Shown: piece after piece, positions 41,698 to 51,319 of the stretch | Numbering within the stretch: the stretch's first letter is position 1 | How the letters are laid out: every line of letters starts with the position of its first letter | DNA from: Saccharopolyspora_D taberi | Lineage (GTDB): Bacteria; Actinomycetota; Actinomycetes; Mycobacteriales; Pseudonocardiaceae | Assembly: GCF_039534165.1 (NCBI RefSeq) | Contig: NZ_BAAAUX010000012.1 | Coordinates: 1-64,000 of the forward strand | DNA: 64,000 nucleotides | Direction: 5' to 3' | Made by a program: the position numbers and the translations under genes | The notes under the pieces: generated by a model | Told to the model about the DNA's origin: nothing | Database searches by the model: none | What the model saw: the letters and a program-made list of their open reading frames with translations, nothing else

Positions 41698-42548
41698 CGG
41701 CGCACCTCCGAGCGGTTGCGCCACCACTGGTCGAACACGAGGTTCACTCCCACCGACAACGCGATGATCAGCAACGCGGGCAGCGCGACCGCCCACGGCT
41801 GGATGAACAGTCCGGTGCGGTTCCGGTCGACCATCGCCGCCCAGTCGCTGGTCTGCGGCGACACCCCCACACCGAGGAAGCTCGCGGACGCGACCAGGTA
41901 GATCGCCCCGGTGAACCGGGTGCCGAGGTCGGCCGCCAGCGTCCGGCCCATCGCCCGCGCCACGTAGCCGACGCCGATCCGCAACCGGCTCTCCCCCTGC
42001 AACCGCATGGCCTCCACCGCGGGCCTGCCGGACAGCGACAGCGCCGAAGCCCGCGCGATCCGGACCACGTCCGGCAGGTTGATCAGCACCACGATCCCGA
42101 CCAGCACCCACAGCACGTTCGGCGCGATCGACGCGAGCAGCAACAGCACCAGCATCGACGGGATCGCCAGCACGAGGTCCAGCGGGCGCATCACCACCTC
42201 GTCGAGCAGCCGGTTCCTGGTCATGCCCGCGACCAGGCCGAGCGGAACGGCCAGCAGGTACGTCGCCGCGGTCGCCAGCGCCGCGACGAGCACGATCGAA
42301 CGACCGCCGAGCAGCACCTCGTTCCACACGTCCCGGCCGACGAAGTCGGTGCCGAACAGGTGCCCGCCGCCGAGCGTGAAGGCGGCGTCCTTCGCCGTGT
42401 CATCGGACGCCAGCAGGGGTCCGAAAACGGCCAGCAACAGCGGAATCCCAAGCAGCACCCCGCCGAGCAGATAACGTCTCATCGGCAGACCTCTACGAGT
42501 TGACGGAGCTTCCACCGGCCGATCTGTTCGAGTTGGCAGGCCCGTCAC
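41694..42548 (-). CDS. ABC importer permease, DppC/NikC type
   Basis: 284 residues from GTG 42548, overlapping the previous stop by 4 bp. It has an N-terminal membrane segment, then HLFGTDFVGRDVWNEVLLGGR, the typical DppC entrance block. The EAA-like loop RLQGESRLRIGVGYVARAMG and five to six membrane helices follow. It pairs with the DppB-type permease encoded upstream. Confidence 0.92.
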   Translation of the reverse strand: MTGLPTRTDRPVEAPSTRRGLPMRRYLLGGVLLGIPLLLAVFGPLLASDDTAKDAAFTLGGGHLFGTDFVGRDVWNEVLLGGRSIVLVAALATAATYLLAVPLGLVAGMTRNRLLDEVVMRPLDLVLAIPSMLVLLLLASIAPNVLWVLVGIVVLINLPDVVRIARASALSLSGRPAVEAMRLQGESRLRIGVGYVARAMGRTLAADLGTRFTGAIYLVASASFLGVGVSPQTSDWAAMVDRNRTGLFIQPWAVALPALLIIALSVGVNLVFDQWWRNRSEVRR

Positions 42549-43489
42549 CGTCCCACCTCCGACGTGGGCGCCAGCACCCGAGCCGCCACATCAGCCGCCA
42601 GGTTCACCAGCACCGTGGTCGTCGCGAACACCATCGCCAACCCCTGGATCACCGGCAGGTCCCGGGCCGAGACCGCCTCCACCAACGTCGTGCCCAGGCC
42701 CGGGACCACGAAGATCGCCTCCACCACGATCACCCCGCTGATCAGCCAGTCGGTGGTCCGGGCGAGCTGCTGGGCCGCGGGCGCGATCGCGTTCGGCAGC
42801 GCGTGCGCGAGCTGCACCCGCGCACCCGCCAGCCCGGCCCGGCGCGCCTGCCGGACGTAACCCGAGCGCAGCGCCTCGATCATGCCCGCTCGGATCAGCC
42901 TGCTCAGCGAGCAGATCGGCCGCAGCAGCAGGACCAGCACCGGCAGCACCAGCACCCCCGGCCGCGCCAGCAGATCCGTCCCGACCGCGGTGGGCGGGAA
43001 CCAGCCCAGCCGCACCGCGAACACCGTCACCAGCAGGATCCCCATCGCGAACTCCGGCACCGAGTACAGCCCGAGCGTCGCGGTGGTGACGGCGCGGTCG
43101 ACCGCACCACCCTCGCGGTTGGCCGCCCACACGCCCAGCCCCACCGAGATCGGGATGAGCAGCGCCAGCGTCAGCACCGCGAGCAGCACGGTCGGCCCGA
43201 GCGTCGACCCGATGATCTCGGCGACCGGGCGCGGCCCCACCAGGGAGGTGCCGAAGTCGCCCGTCGCCGCACCCAGCATCCACTCCCACAACCGCTGCCA
43301 GGCGGGCTCGTTGAGCCCGAGCTGTTCCCGCAGCAGCGCGATGATCGCCGGGTCCGGGTTGTCCCCGGCGATCGTCACCGCCGCGTCGCCCGGCAGCGCC
43401 TCGGTCAGGAAGAACACCGCCACCATGACCAGCAGCACCTGGACCGCGCCGAACAGGATCCGCCGCAGCACGTAGCCGGTCAGGCTCAC
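42545..43489 (-). CDS. ABC importer permease, DppB/NikB type
   Basis: 314 residues from GTG 43489, overlapping the binding-protein stop by 4 bp. YVLRRILFGAVQVLLVMVAV and FFLTEALPGDAA are the standard DppB N-terminus. GDFGTSLVGPRPVAEII and the EAA-like RQARRAGLAGARVQLAHALP follow. Six membrane helices. Second half of the transmembrane channel of this importer. Confidence 0.93.
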   Translation of the reverse strand: MSLTGYVLRRILFGAVQVLLVMVAVFFLTEALPGDAAVTIAGDNPDPAIIALLREQLGLNEPAWQRLWEWMLGAATGDFGTSLVGPRPVAEIIGSTLGPTVLLAVLTLALLIPISVGLGVWAANREGGAVDRAVTTATLGLYSVPEFAMGILLVTVFAVRLGWFPPTAVGTDLLARPGVLVLPVLVLLLRPICSLSRLIRAGMIEALRSGYVRQARRAGLAGARVQLAHALPNAIAPAAQQLARTTDWLISGVIVVEAIFVVPGLGTTLVEAVSARDLPVIQGLAMVFATTTVLVNLAADVAARVLAPTSEVGR

Positions 43490-45021
43490 CCCAACCACAC
43501 CTTGTCGAACCGCGCCCAGTCCAGGGTGTTGGCCGGCGCCCGGTCGTCGATGCCGCCGACGTTGTGGGCCGAGGCCACGATCCAGTCCGACACGCCCCAC
43601 CAGACGAAACCGCCCTCTTCGAAGAGCTGGCGCTGCATTTCGAAGTACAGCTCACCGCGCCGCGCCTCGTCCAGTGTGGACTGCGCCTCCTGGTAGCGGG
43701 CGTCGAACTCCGGGCGCTTCCACTTCGTGTTGTTCGTGGTGGAACCGGTCAGCAACCGCTGGGAGATGTGCGACTCGATCGGCATGCCGCCGGAGCGGTA
43801 GCTGGCGATCACGCCCTGCTTGGAGATGTCGGACCAGTAGGTGTCCTTGTTGCCCAGCCGCACGTTGAGCGTGATCCCCGCCTTGCGGGCCTGGTCGGCG
43901 ATGGCCAGCGCGCCCTCGCGCAGCCCCGGCGAGACGTCGGAGGTGTCGAGGTCGACCACCAGGTTCTCCGCCCCGGCCTGCTTGAGCAGCGCCTTGGCCC
44001 GGTCGATGTCCTGGCCGCGCTGCGGCAGCGAGTCGGCGTAGTACTGGTAGCCCTTGCCGAACAGGTCGTTGCCGACCTGGCCCGAGCCCTGCAGCACCGA
44101 CCGCACCAGCTCCTCGCGGTCGACGAGGTGGAAGAACGCCTGCCGCACCTCGGGCTTGTCGAACGGCGGCCGGTCCACCTTCATCGCCAGCGCGTGGAAG
44201 TTGCTCATCGGCAGCCGGTGGATGGCGACCTGGCCGGAGCTCTCGTGGCTGCGCGCGGTCGTCGCGGTCAGGTCGTGGGCGTACTCGACCTGACCGCCCA
44301 GCAGCGCGTTGACCCGCGCGGCCTCGTCGTTGCTGATGACGATCTCCAGCTCGTCCAGGTGCGGCGGCCCGTCCCAGTAGTCCGGGTTGCGGGTGGCCAG
44401 GAAGCTGCGCCCCGGCTGGAAGGACGCGAACCGGAACGGCCCGGAACCGATCGGCCGGTCGAAGTTCTCCGCGCCCTCCGGCACGATGTAGGCGCCCAGC
44501 GTGGCCATCGCGTTCGGGAACTCCGCGTACGGGCGCTTCAGGCGGAACTCCACGGTCCGGTCGTCGATCGCCCGGCTGGCCGGCAGGTCGATCACCGACA
44601 GGCTCGCCTTCGCCCGGCGGCTGCTGTCGGCGCGGGTGATGCGCTCGTAGCTGTGCAGCACGTCGGCCGCGCGCACCGGTCTCCCGTCGTGGAAGTTGGC
44701 CTGGCGCAGGGTGATCCGCCAGGTCGTCAGGTCCGCGCTCGGCTCCCAGCGCTCGGCGAGGCGGGGCTGCGGCGACATGTCGGAGCCGTAGTCGGCGAGC
44801 TTGTCGAACAGCGCCTTGGCCCGCGCGATCTCGGAGTACAGGTCCGTCTCGTGCGGGTCGAGCACCTCGTCCCCGCCCCCGCCGGGGAAGGCGGCGCGGA
44901 GGCGCCCACCGGGCCGCGGAGCGCCCGGGCCGGACGCCGCGCCGCCCGCGCAGCCGGTGAGCGCGACCGCGGTCGCGGCGGTCAGGCCGAGGAAGGCGCG
45001 GCGGTTCGTGCGGAAGGTCAT
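43486..45021 (-). CDS. Substrate-binding lipoprotein (SBP family 5)
   Basis: 511 residues from ATG 45021, chosen because GGAGAG lies upstream; an ATG 15 nt earlier has no site. Twin arginines (TNRRAFLGL) plus lipobox LTGC suggest a Tat-exported lipoprotein. Family 5 (peptide, nickel, opine-metal) binding proteins are of this size and carry ERWEPSADLTTWRITLRQ, FHDGRPVRAADVLHSYERI and GSGPFRFASF as here. Inside a Zur-box operon with biosynthetic genes, the ligand is more likely a metal-loaded metallophore than a food peptide. Confidence 0.9.
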   Translation of the reverse strand: MTFRTNRRAFLGLTAATAVALTGCAGGAASGPGAPRPGGRLRAAFPGGGGDEVLDPHETDLYSEIARAKALFDKLADYGSDMSPQPRLAERWEPSADLTTWRITLRQANFHDGRPVRAADVLHSYERITRADSSRRAKASLSVIDLPASRAIDDRTVEFRLKRPYAEFPNAMATLGAYIVPEGAENFDRPIGSGPFRFASFQPGRSFLATRNPDYWDGPPHLDELEIVISNDEAARVNALLGGQVEYAHDLTATTARSHESSGQVAIHRLPMSNFHALAMKVDRPPFDKPEVRQAFFHLVDREELVRSVLQGSGQVGNDLFGKGYQYYADSLPQRGQDIDRAKALLKQAGAENLVVDLDTSDVSPGLREGALAIADQARKAGITLNVRLGNKDTYWSDISKQGVIASYRSGGMPIESHISQRLLTGSTTNNTKWKRPEFDARYQEAQSTLDEARRGELYFEMQRQLFEEGGFVWWGVSDWIVASAHNVGGIDDRAPANTLDWARFDKVWLG

Positions 45022-45036
45022 GGCAGATCTCTCCAT

Positions 45037-45840
45037 TCAGGACTGTTCGGGAACAAGGCGGGCGACCAGGTGCAGGCGGTCCCCGGACAACCGGTCGGAC
45101 AGCGCCGCGTCCGGTTCCCACGGCGCGTCGGTGCGGGGGCCGGGCTCGTCGAACAGCGCCAGGACCTCGAACCCGGCGCTGTCCAGGTAGGACCGCAGTT
45201 CCAGCGGGAACAGCAGCCGCCACGCCGAACGCTGGTCCAGCGGTTCGGCGCACCCCGGCCAGTCCCACACGCGGCGTCGCCGCAGCAGCTGCGCGGCGTG
45301 GTCGATCCACAACCGGGTGCGCGAGCGGTAGGGCACGCCTTCCCAGACCACGGTCCGTTCCCGGACGCCGTCCAGGAGTTCGATGTTGCCCAGGAAGAAC
45401 GCGCCGTTGCGCATCTCGGCGATCAGCAGCCCGCCCGGTTCGAGGTGGTCGCGGCAGCGGGCGAGGAAGCCGTGCAGCTCCGCGTTCGTGTGGCAGTACA
45501 GCAGGGCGCTGTCCAGGCAGGTGATCACGTCGAACCGGCGCCCGAGGGCGAAGTCGCGCATGTCGCCGACCACGAACTCGGCTCCGGGGCACGAATTCCC
45601 GGCGTGCTCGACCATCCGCTCCGACGAGTCCAGACCCACGACGTCGAAGCCCTGCCCGGTCCAGTACCGGGCGTCGCGGCCGGTGCCGCACCCGACGTCG
45701 AGCACGCTCTTCCCGCCGCCGAACCTGCCGACCAGATCCACGACGAACCTCGCGGCCAGGTGCTCGGGATCGGGGAACTGCTGCTCGTAAAGGGCGGGGT
45801 TGTCGGTCAGGAAGTTGCTGCTGTGGATTTCCGGCGACAC
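45037..45840 (-). CDS. SAM-dependent methyltransferase
   Basis: 267 residues from GTG 45840 (AGGAG upstream), overlapping the exporter gene end. Class I fold: motif I VLDVGCGTGRDARYW, VVGLDSSERMVEHA, VVGDMRDFALGRRFDVITCL, and GGLLIAEMRNGAFFLG. It contains a DxGxGxG SAM loop. It would N- or O-methylate the compound made by the upstream enzymes. Its position between the exporter and the import genes argues for a biosynthetic role in the same system. Confidence 0.88.
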   Translation of the reverse strand: MSPEIHSSNFLTDNPALYEQQFPDPEHLAARFVVDLVGRFGGGKSVLDVGCGTGRDARYWTGQGFDVVGLDSSERMVEHAGNSCPGAEFVVGDMRDFALGRRFDVITCLDSALLYCHTNAELHGFLARCRDHLEPGGLLIAEMRNGAFFLGNIELLDGVRERTVVWEGVPYRSRTRLWIDHAAQLLRRRRVWDWPGCAEPLDQRSAWRLLFPLELRSYLDSAGFEVLALFDEPGPRTDAPWEPDAALSDRLSGDRLHLVARLVPEQS

Positions 45841-47081
45841 CGGCCAGCTCCTGTTCTGCTTCGCGGCCCGAAGATTCCTCTGCGCGTCATCGCGAGCACC
45901 CCCACCGACGAGGCGCACCCGATCAGCACGCACACCGCCGACGGCAGCCACCCGGCGACGTCCATGGCCCAGCCGATCAGCGCGTTCCCACCCGCCCCGA
46001 CCACGCCGGAGGCCAGGTAGAACATGCCGAAGTAGGTGCCGGACAGGGCGGGTGGTCCGAACGACGGGATGAGTTCGTAGACGAAGGGCTGGGCGAACAT
46101 CAGTCCGGCGGACAGCCCGAGCGCGGCGACCAGCACCGGCGCCATCCGCAGGAAAGTGCCCTCCAGCCCGGTCGGGACGCCCGCTGGCTCGAACATCCCG
46201 GACGCAGTGGTGGCCAGGAAGGCCGCGCCCATCACCGCCAGGCCGACGGCTATCGCCCGGCCCCGGCCCCACCGCTTGCCGCGCTCGGTGACGCGGACCT
46301 GGAGGGACAGCGTCAGCACCGTCGAGACCAGGAAGATCACCGCGATCGGCGCGGACGATCCGGTCAGCCGCGCGGCCTCCATCGGCAGGATCAGGTAGAG
46401 CTGGTTCTGCAGCGCGAACATCCCGGTCAGCACGGCGGTGAACGCCAGGAAGCGGCGGTTGGTCAGCACCTCCCTCCAGTCGGCGAGCACCGACGTCGTC
46501 GAGCGCTCGACCGGTCGCTTCGGCAGCACCGCGACCTGCGCGGCGGTCAGCAGCGCGAAGATGACCCCGGCGGCGACGGCGGAGATCTGGAAGCCGACCA
46601 GGATCAGCAGGCTGCCCAGCAGCGGGCCGAGCAGCGCCCCGGCGTTGGCGAAGATGTTGAACAGCGAGAACGCCTCCGCGCGGCGTTCCCCGGCCTCGTG
46701 CGCCAGGTACGCCCGGACCGCCGGGTTGAACAGCGCACCGGCGAGTCCGCTGAGGACGGACGCCAGCACCAGCACCGGAAGCGATGTGCCGAGCGCGAAC
46801 AGGCCGAATCCGACGGCCCGCAGCGCGCATCCGGCGATGATGACGCCGCGAGCGCCGAGCCGGTCGGCGGCGGAACCGCCGACCAGGAACATGCCCTGCT
46901 GGCTGAAGGTGCGGACGCCGAGCACGATCCCGACCAGCGCGGCCGACATGCCCAGCTCGTGCCCGAGGTACCCGGACAGGTAAGGGATCAGCAGGTAGAA
47001 GCCGGTGTTCACGCCGAGCTGGTTGACCAGCAGCACCTGCACGGAGAGCGGGAAGCTGCGGATCAGGCGCCAGGTCCTCAC
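45807..47081 (-). CDS. MFS exporter of the Zur-box operon
   Basis: 424 residues from GTG 47081, overlapping the epimerase-like stop by 4 bp. Twelve membrane segments, MdtH/DHA1-like: the segment 2-3 loop is GGSAADRLGARG and segment 5 begins LFNPAVRAYL. Encoded between biosynthetic enzymes and a re-import system, it most simply exports the finished metallophore, as CntE or SbnD do in staphylococci. Confidence 0.88.
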   Translation of the reverse strand: MRTWRLIRSFPLSVQVLLVNQLGVNTGFYLLIPYLSGYLGHELGMSAALVGIVLGVRTFSQQGMFLVGGSAADRLGARGVIIAGCALRAVGFGLFALGTSLPVLVLASVLSGLAGALFNPAVRAYLAHEAGERRAEAFSLFNIFANAGALLGPLLGSLLILVGFQISAVAAGVIFALLTAAQVAVLPKRPVERSTTSVLADWREVLTNRRFLAFTAVLTGMFALQNQLYLILPMEAARLTGSSAPIAVIFLVSTVLTLSLQVRVTERGKRWGRGRAIAVGLAVMGAAFLATTASGMFEPAGVPTGLEGTFLRMAPVLVAALGLSAGLMFAQPFVYELIPSFGPPALSGTYFGMFYLASGVVGAGGNALIGWAMDVAGWLPSAVCVLIGCASSVGVLAMTRRGIFGPRSRTGAGRCRRKSTAATS

Positions 47082-48097
47082 TCCGGCCCCGCTAACCGCA
47101 CGCCCAGCCCGGCGGTGCCCTCGGGTTCGAGGAAGCCGTCCGCACCACCGATTCCGGTCCAGGGGTCGTGCGCGAGCAGCAGGTGGCCGTCGAGGTCGAC
47201 CCACCGCGCGCAGCCCGCGAGGTGCACGGCGGGCGCGATGCCGAGGCTGCTGGCGACCAGGCAGCCCAGCATCACGTCCACATCGGACTCGTAGGCCGCG
47301 TCGACGATCTCCATCGCGGCGCTGATCCCACCGCACTTGGCCAGTTTGATGTTGACGCCGTGAACTCCGTCCAGCGCGCGCACGTCCTCGACGCCGGCGG
47401 CGTCCTCGTCGGCGATGACCGGAACCGGGGATGCCTTCGCGACTTCGGCGAGCAGTTCCGGCGTCCCCGCCTGGATCGGCTGTTCCACGGCTTCGACGCC
47501 GTACTCGCTCGCGGCGGTCAGCAGGCGGACGGCCTGGTCGGCTTCCCAGGCACCGTTCGGGTCAAGCAGCAGCCGCGCGTGCGGGGCGGCGGCGCGGATC
47601 CCGGCGATCCGGTCCAGCTCGCTCTCGCCCCCGCCGACCTTGATCTTGATCAGCTCGAAGCCGCGCCCGGCCAGGGATTCGGCCGTGCGAACCGATTCCT
47701 GGAGGGACGTGATGCCGATCGTGTAGGCGGTCGGCACCCGCTGCGGCTTCGGAAGTCCCAGCAGTTCATGCACCGGAACCCCGCGCAGTTTCCCGACCAG
47801 ATCGTGCAACGCCGCATCGATCGCGGCCTTCACCCCGGGAGCGGTGTCGAACTCTCCCGGCCGGGCAAGCAGATCCTCCGGATCCGCTCCTTCGATGGTG
47901 CTGCGCAGCGCCTCGACGTGTTCCGCGATGCGCGCGATGTCGAGTCCGTAGTAGACGCTCGTGACGACCTCGCCACGCCCCACAACGCCCTCGTGCTCGA
48001 TCTCCAGCGTCACTGCCGCCCGCTCGTACATCACCGAGCGCGAGATGCGGAACGGCTCGCGAAGCCGGAGTTCGCTGTTGCTCCAACGGAGTTTCAC
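47078..48097 (-). CDS. Enolase-superfamily dipeptide epimerase-like enzyme
   Basis: 339 residues from GTG 48097. MLE subgroup barrel with the L-Ala-D/L-Glu epimerase pattern: catalytic Lys pair in IKIKVGG (Lys153), metal ligands Asp179 (LLLDPNG), Glu205 (VEQP) and Asp230 (IADED), and opposing Lys254 (NIKLAKCGG). All catalytic residues are intact. Such enzymes racemise the alpha carbon of a dipeptide or N-acyl amino acid. Next to ATP-grasp and PLP enzymes it probably sets a D-centre in the metallophore; murein-peptide recycling is the textbook alternative. Confidence 0.87.
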   Translation of the reverse strand: MKLRWSNSELRLREPFRISRSVMYERAAVTLEIEHEGVVGRGEVVTSVYYGLDIARIAEHVEALRSTIEGADPEDLLARPGEFDTAPGVKAAIDAALHDLVGKLRGVPVHELLGLPKPQRVPTAYTIGITSLQESVRTAESLAGRGFELIKIKVGGGESELDRIAGIRAAAPHARLLLDPNGAWEADQAVRLLTAASEYGVEAVEQPIQAGTPELLAEVAKASPVPVIADEDAAGVEDVRALDGVHGVNIKLAKCGGISAAMEIVDAAYESDVDVMLGCLVASSLGIAPAVHLAGCARWVDLDGHLLLAHDPWTGIGGADGFLEPEGTAGLGVRLAGPE

Positions 48098-49185
48098 GCG
48101 GGCACCCCCACAGCCGGAAGCGGATCGGACACCTGGCGACATCGCGCCCACCCCTGCACCTCCGCCGCACGCGGGTGGGCGATCTCCACCGGCCTGGTGG
48201 CGATCGGCCGGTCGAACAGGCCGCGCTCGCGGCAGTAGTCGTCGTCGAAGATCGTGTCGAGGTAGCGGTGCGGGCCGTCGGGGAACACCGTGACCACCCG
48301 CGCCCCCGGCTCGACGCGGGCGACCCACGCCGACACCACCGCGACCGCGCCGGTGCTCCACCCGCCGCTGACGAACGAGTGCCCGGCCAGCCGCCTGCAC
48401 GCGTCGACCGCCTCCGCGGGCCCGATCCAGTGCACCTCGTCGAACTGCTCGTAGTCGACGTTGCGCGGGTGGATGCTGCTGCCCAGCCCGCGCATGAGCC
48501 GGGGCCGCGCGGGCTGGCCGAAGATCGTCGAGCCGACGGTGTCCACCCCCACCAGGCGGATCGCGGGCCAGTGCCTGCGCAGCGTGCGGATGGTGCCCGC
48601 GCTGTGCCCGCCGGTGCCGACGCTGCACACCAGGACGTCGGCCTCGCTGAGCTGGCGCACGATCTCCTCGCCGAGCGAGGTGTAGCCGGACGGGTTGTCG
48701 GGGTTGTTGTACTGGTCCGGCCAGTAGGCGCCGGGCAGGTCCCGGCACAGCTCCCGGACCCGGTCCAGCCGGGCCTGCTGCCAGCCGCCGGTGGTGTGCG
48801 GCTGCTCGACCACCTCGATCCGGGCGCCGTGCGCGCGCAGCAGCGACCGCATGCTCGCCTCCAGCTCCCGGTCGACCACCAGCACCACCGGGTGCCCGAG
48901 CGCCTGACCGGCGAACGCGAGCCCGATGCCGAGCGTCCCGCTCGTCGACTCCACCACGGGCGCGCCGGGCCGCAGCTCACCCCGGTTCCGCGCGCCGACC
49001 AGCATCGACAGCGCGGCCCTGACCTTCATCCCGCCGACGCTCAGGCACTCCAGCTTCGCCCAGAATCCGGGGTGCGGCTGCGGGAGCGGGGTGCTGATCC
49101 GGGCCAGCGGGGTGTCCGGGAGCAACGCGAGGAGATCCGGGTTGCCGTCCGCCACCGGCGGGCGCTCCTCGATGCGAACAGTCAC
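48094..49185 (-). CDS. PLP-dependent cysteine-synthase-like enzyme (SbnA-like)
   Basis: 363 residues from GTG 49185 (GGAAGGAC upstream). Fold type II: PLP Lys54 in GGMKVRA, cofactor-binding STSGTLG, phosphate loop GTGGHSAGT, and SGGWSTGAV near the end. It resembles the branch holding SbnA, which joins O-phosphoserine and glutamate on the way to 2,3-diaminopropionate, more than CysK. No SbnB-like dehydrogenase is encoded nearby, so an uncleaved amino-carboxyethyl product may be used. It supplies the amino-acid building block. Confidence 0.85.
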   Translation of the reverse strand: MTVRIEERPPVADGNPDLLALLPDTPLARISTPLPQPHPGFWAKLECLSVGGMKVRAALSMLVGARNRGELRPGAPVVESTSGTLGIGLAFAGQALGHPVVLVVDRELEASMRSLLRAHGARIEVVEQPHTTGGWQQARLDRVRELCRDLPGAYWPDQYNNPDNPSGYTSLGEEIVRQLSEADVLVCSVGTGGHSAGTIRTLRRHWPAIRLVGVDTVGSTIFGQPARPRLMRGLGSSIHPRNVDYEQFDEVHWIGPAEAVDACRRLAGHSFVSGGWSTGAVAVVSAWVARVEPGARVVTVFPDGPHRYLDTIFDDDYCRERGLFDRPIATRPVEIAHPRAAEVQGWARCRQVSDPLPAVGVPA

Positions 49186-49239
49186 AGCTGTCCTTCCCTC
49201 GTTTAGTCGCGGTGACCACCGATCCGGCGGTCCGGTCCC

Positions 49240-50022
49240 TCAGAGCGAGTAGCGGAAGAGGGTTGTGGGGCCGCCGTCGAGCCAGAAGAACGGGTACGGC
49301 TCGGCCGAGACCGCGGTGACGCCGGAACCGAGGAAGCACGGCAGCACGGCGCTGGCCGTCTGCGCGAACATCACCAGCTGCTTGCCCGTCGACCGCGCGT
49401 GCTCCAGCAGCGGCTGGAAGGTCCCGTTGCCCACGACCATTCCCGACGCGAGCACCGCGTCGCAGTCGTCGAGCACCTGCCCGGCGTCGGTGATGATCGG
49501 CTCGCCCCACTCCGTGACCCCGCCCTTGCGGTCGCAGGCGACGTAGGAGCAGCCCCGGTCGCGCAGGTGGTGCAGCAACGAGTTCACGACCCCGATCACC
49601 AGCACCCGCCGGGGCTCGCCCTGGACCAGGTCGACCACGGACTTGGCCCGGTGCATCGACTTCTGCAACGAGCTGCCGCGTCCTATGTGGACCTGCTCGC
49701 CGTGGACCGCGTGCGGGCGGACGCTCATCAGGTAGGCGTCGAGCGCGGCGACCCGCACCGCCTGGTGCGGATGCCCCAGCAGTTCCCGCACCGGTGTGCC
49801 GACGCAGTCGACGACCACGTCATCGGTCAGCTCGCCGGGCTCGACCGCGCACGAGCCCACCGCGTCCTCGACGCGCAGGCTCAGCACGTGGTTGCGGTAC
49901 GAACGGCCGCGCGACGCGTGCCGGGCTCCCTGCTGGGTGAGGAAACCGACGCTGACCGCGGTGTCCCCGATCGGTCCACTCAGGACTTCGCGCACGAGCT
50001 CGTCGACCGATCCGACGCTCAT
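49240..50022 (-). CDS. DUF364 (putative heavy-metal chelation) protein
   Basis: 260 residues from ATG 50022, overlapping the ATP-grasp stop by 4 bp. It has an N-terminal small domain and a C-terminal Rossmann-like DUF364 domain: VLVIGVVNSLLHHLRDRGC, CDAVLASGMVVGNGTFQPLLEHA, VMFAQTASAVLPCFLGSGVTAV. The family has been linked structurally to metal chelation but has no firm biochemical role. Placement in a Zur-box operon is strong context for metal-related biosynthesis. Exact reaction unknown. Confidence 0.82.
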   Translation of the reverse strand: MSVGSVDELVREVLSGPIGDTAVSVGFLTQQGARHASRGRSYRNHVLSLRVEDAVGSCAVEPGELTDDVVVDCVGTPVRELLGHPHQAVRVAALDAYLMSVRPHAVHGEQVHIGRGSSLQKSMHRAKSVVDLVQGEPRRVLVIGVVNSLLHHLRDRGCSYVACDRKGGVTEWGEPIITDAGQVLDDCDAVLASGMVVGNGTFQPLLEHARSTGKQLVMFAQTASAVLPCFLGSGVTAVSAEPYPFFWLDGGPTTLFRYSL

Positions 50023-51281
50023 GCGGGCACGCCCTCGGCGTAGCGGACCTCCAGCGCGCCGACCAGCGACTCCGCCCGCGCGCGGGCGCCGCCCGGCCCT
50101 GCGGTCACCATGACGTGGCCGAGGTAGTTGTTGTTGCTGGTCGCGGGCCCGGCCCGGTGCCCGGCGGGCTTGAGCTTGTAGTCCACGACGTCGTCGGCGG
50201 CGTCCAGCAGCCCGGCTCCGGTGATCTCGTGGAGGGTTCCCTCGCGCGGCGGCAGCAGGAACGAGATCGCGGCGCTGCCCGCGCCGGTGTCCGCGCGTTC
50301 CAGCGACGGCTGCTCGCCGAGCGCGACCTGCGCGTAGGCCGCGGCGAGGTCGATGCCGGTGACGCGGCGGACCAGCTCGGTGATCTGGTTGCCCGCCGGG
50401 CGCGGGTTGACCTCGACGATGCGCGGTCCGGCCGGGGTGATCTTGACCTCGGTGTGCCCGACCACGTTGTCCAGGCCCAGCGCCTCGATCGCGGCGACCG
50501 CGATCCCGGTGACGGCCCGCTCGGTCGCCTCGTCAAGCGCAGCCGGGAACATATGCCCGGTCTCGACGAACCACGGCGCGCCGGCGACGCTCTTGTCCGT
50601 CACGCCGACGACGGTGGTCCGCCCCTGGAACGTCACCGTCTCGACGCTGACCTCAGGACCGGTGAGCAGTTCTTCCAGCAGTACGGTCGGATTCCGGCGC
50701 TGGCCGCGCGCGTTGACCGGAAACCCTTGCAGCGCCGCGTAAGCGTCGCGGAGCTCGGCTTCGTCGTGGACCTTGCGCACGAACATCCCGGCGCACAGGT
50801 CGACCGGCTTGAGCACCAGCGGGAACCCCATCGCCGCCGCCGCTTCCTCCAGCCCGGCAGCGGTTTCGGCGAGTGCGAACGCCGGTCCGGGCACGTCGGC
50901 CTCGCGGAGTGCACGGCGCGTGAGGTCCTTGCTGCACGCGCGTTCCACCGCCTCCGGCGGGGCGCCGGGGAGACCGAGCCGGTGGGCGAGGTGGGCGACG
51001 GCGGGCAGGTAGTAGTCGCAGGAGGTCAGCACGCCGTCGAAGCCGAGGACCTGGTGCAGCTGCTCGGCGTGCGCAGCGAGCGCGGGGACGTCGTTGGTCT
51101 CGCAAGTGAGCAGGTTCTCCGCGCCGAGCAGCGGGTGCGTGCCGGGAACCGGGTTCGAGCGCAGGTAGTGGTGCAGGTCGCGCGTGATGAAGCTGAACCG
51201 GTGCCCTGCCTCCCTGATTGCTCTGGGAAGCAGCGTGCTCATCGCCCCGACCCAGCTCTCGACCATCAGCAGGTGACCCAC
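50019..51281 (-). CDS. ATP-grasp amino-acid ligase
   Basis: 420 residues from GTG 51281 (GGGAG, 5-nt spacing); the longer frame upstream would run through the promoter. ATP-grasp family: FPLVLKPVDLCAGMFVRKV (ATP Lys), VLLEELLTGPEVSVETVTFQG, GHTEVKITPAGPRIVEVNPRPAGNQI (metal Glu/Asn), and a carnosine-synthase-like C-terminal part. It would couple two amino-acid units with ATP. As first gene of the ten-gene operon it is nearest the Zur-like box. Confidence 0.88.
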   Translation of the reverse strand: MGHLLMVESWVGAMSTLLPRAIREAGHRFSFITRDLHHYLRSNPVPGTHPLLGAENLLTCETNDVPALAAHAEQLHQVLGFDGVLTSCDYYLPAVAHLAHRLGLPGAPPEAVERACSKDLTRRALREADVPGPAFALAETAAGLEEAAAAMGFPLVLKPVDLCAGMFVRKVHDEAELRDAYAALQGFPVNARGQRRNPTVLLEELLTGPEVSVETVTFQGRTTVVGVTDKSVAGAPWFVETGHMFPAALDEATERAVTGIAVAAIEALGLDNVVGHTEVKITPAGPRIVEVNPRPAGNQITELVRRVTGIDLAAAYAQVALGEQPSLERADTGAGSAAISFLLPPREGTLHEITGAGLLDAADDVVDYKLKPAGHRAGPATSNNNYLGHVMVTAGPGGARARAESLVGALEVRYAEGVPA

Positions 51282-51319
51282 TCCAGCTCCCTCGTTCGGT
51301 TGAACCAGCCGAGCGGCGA

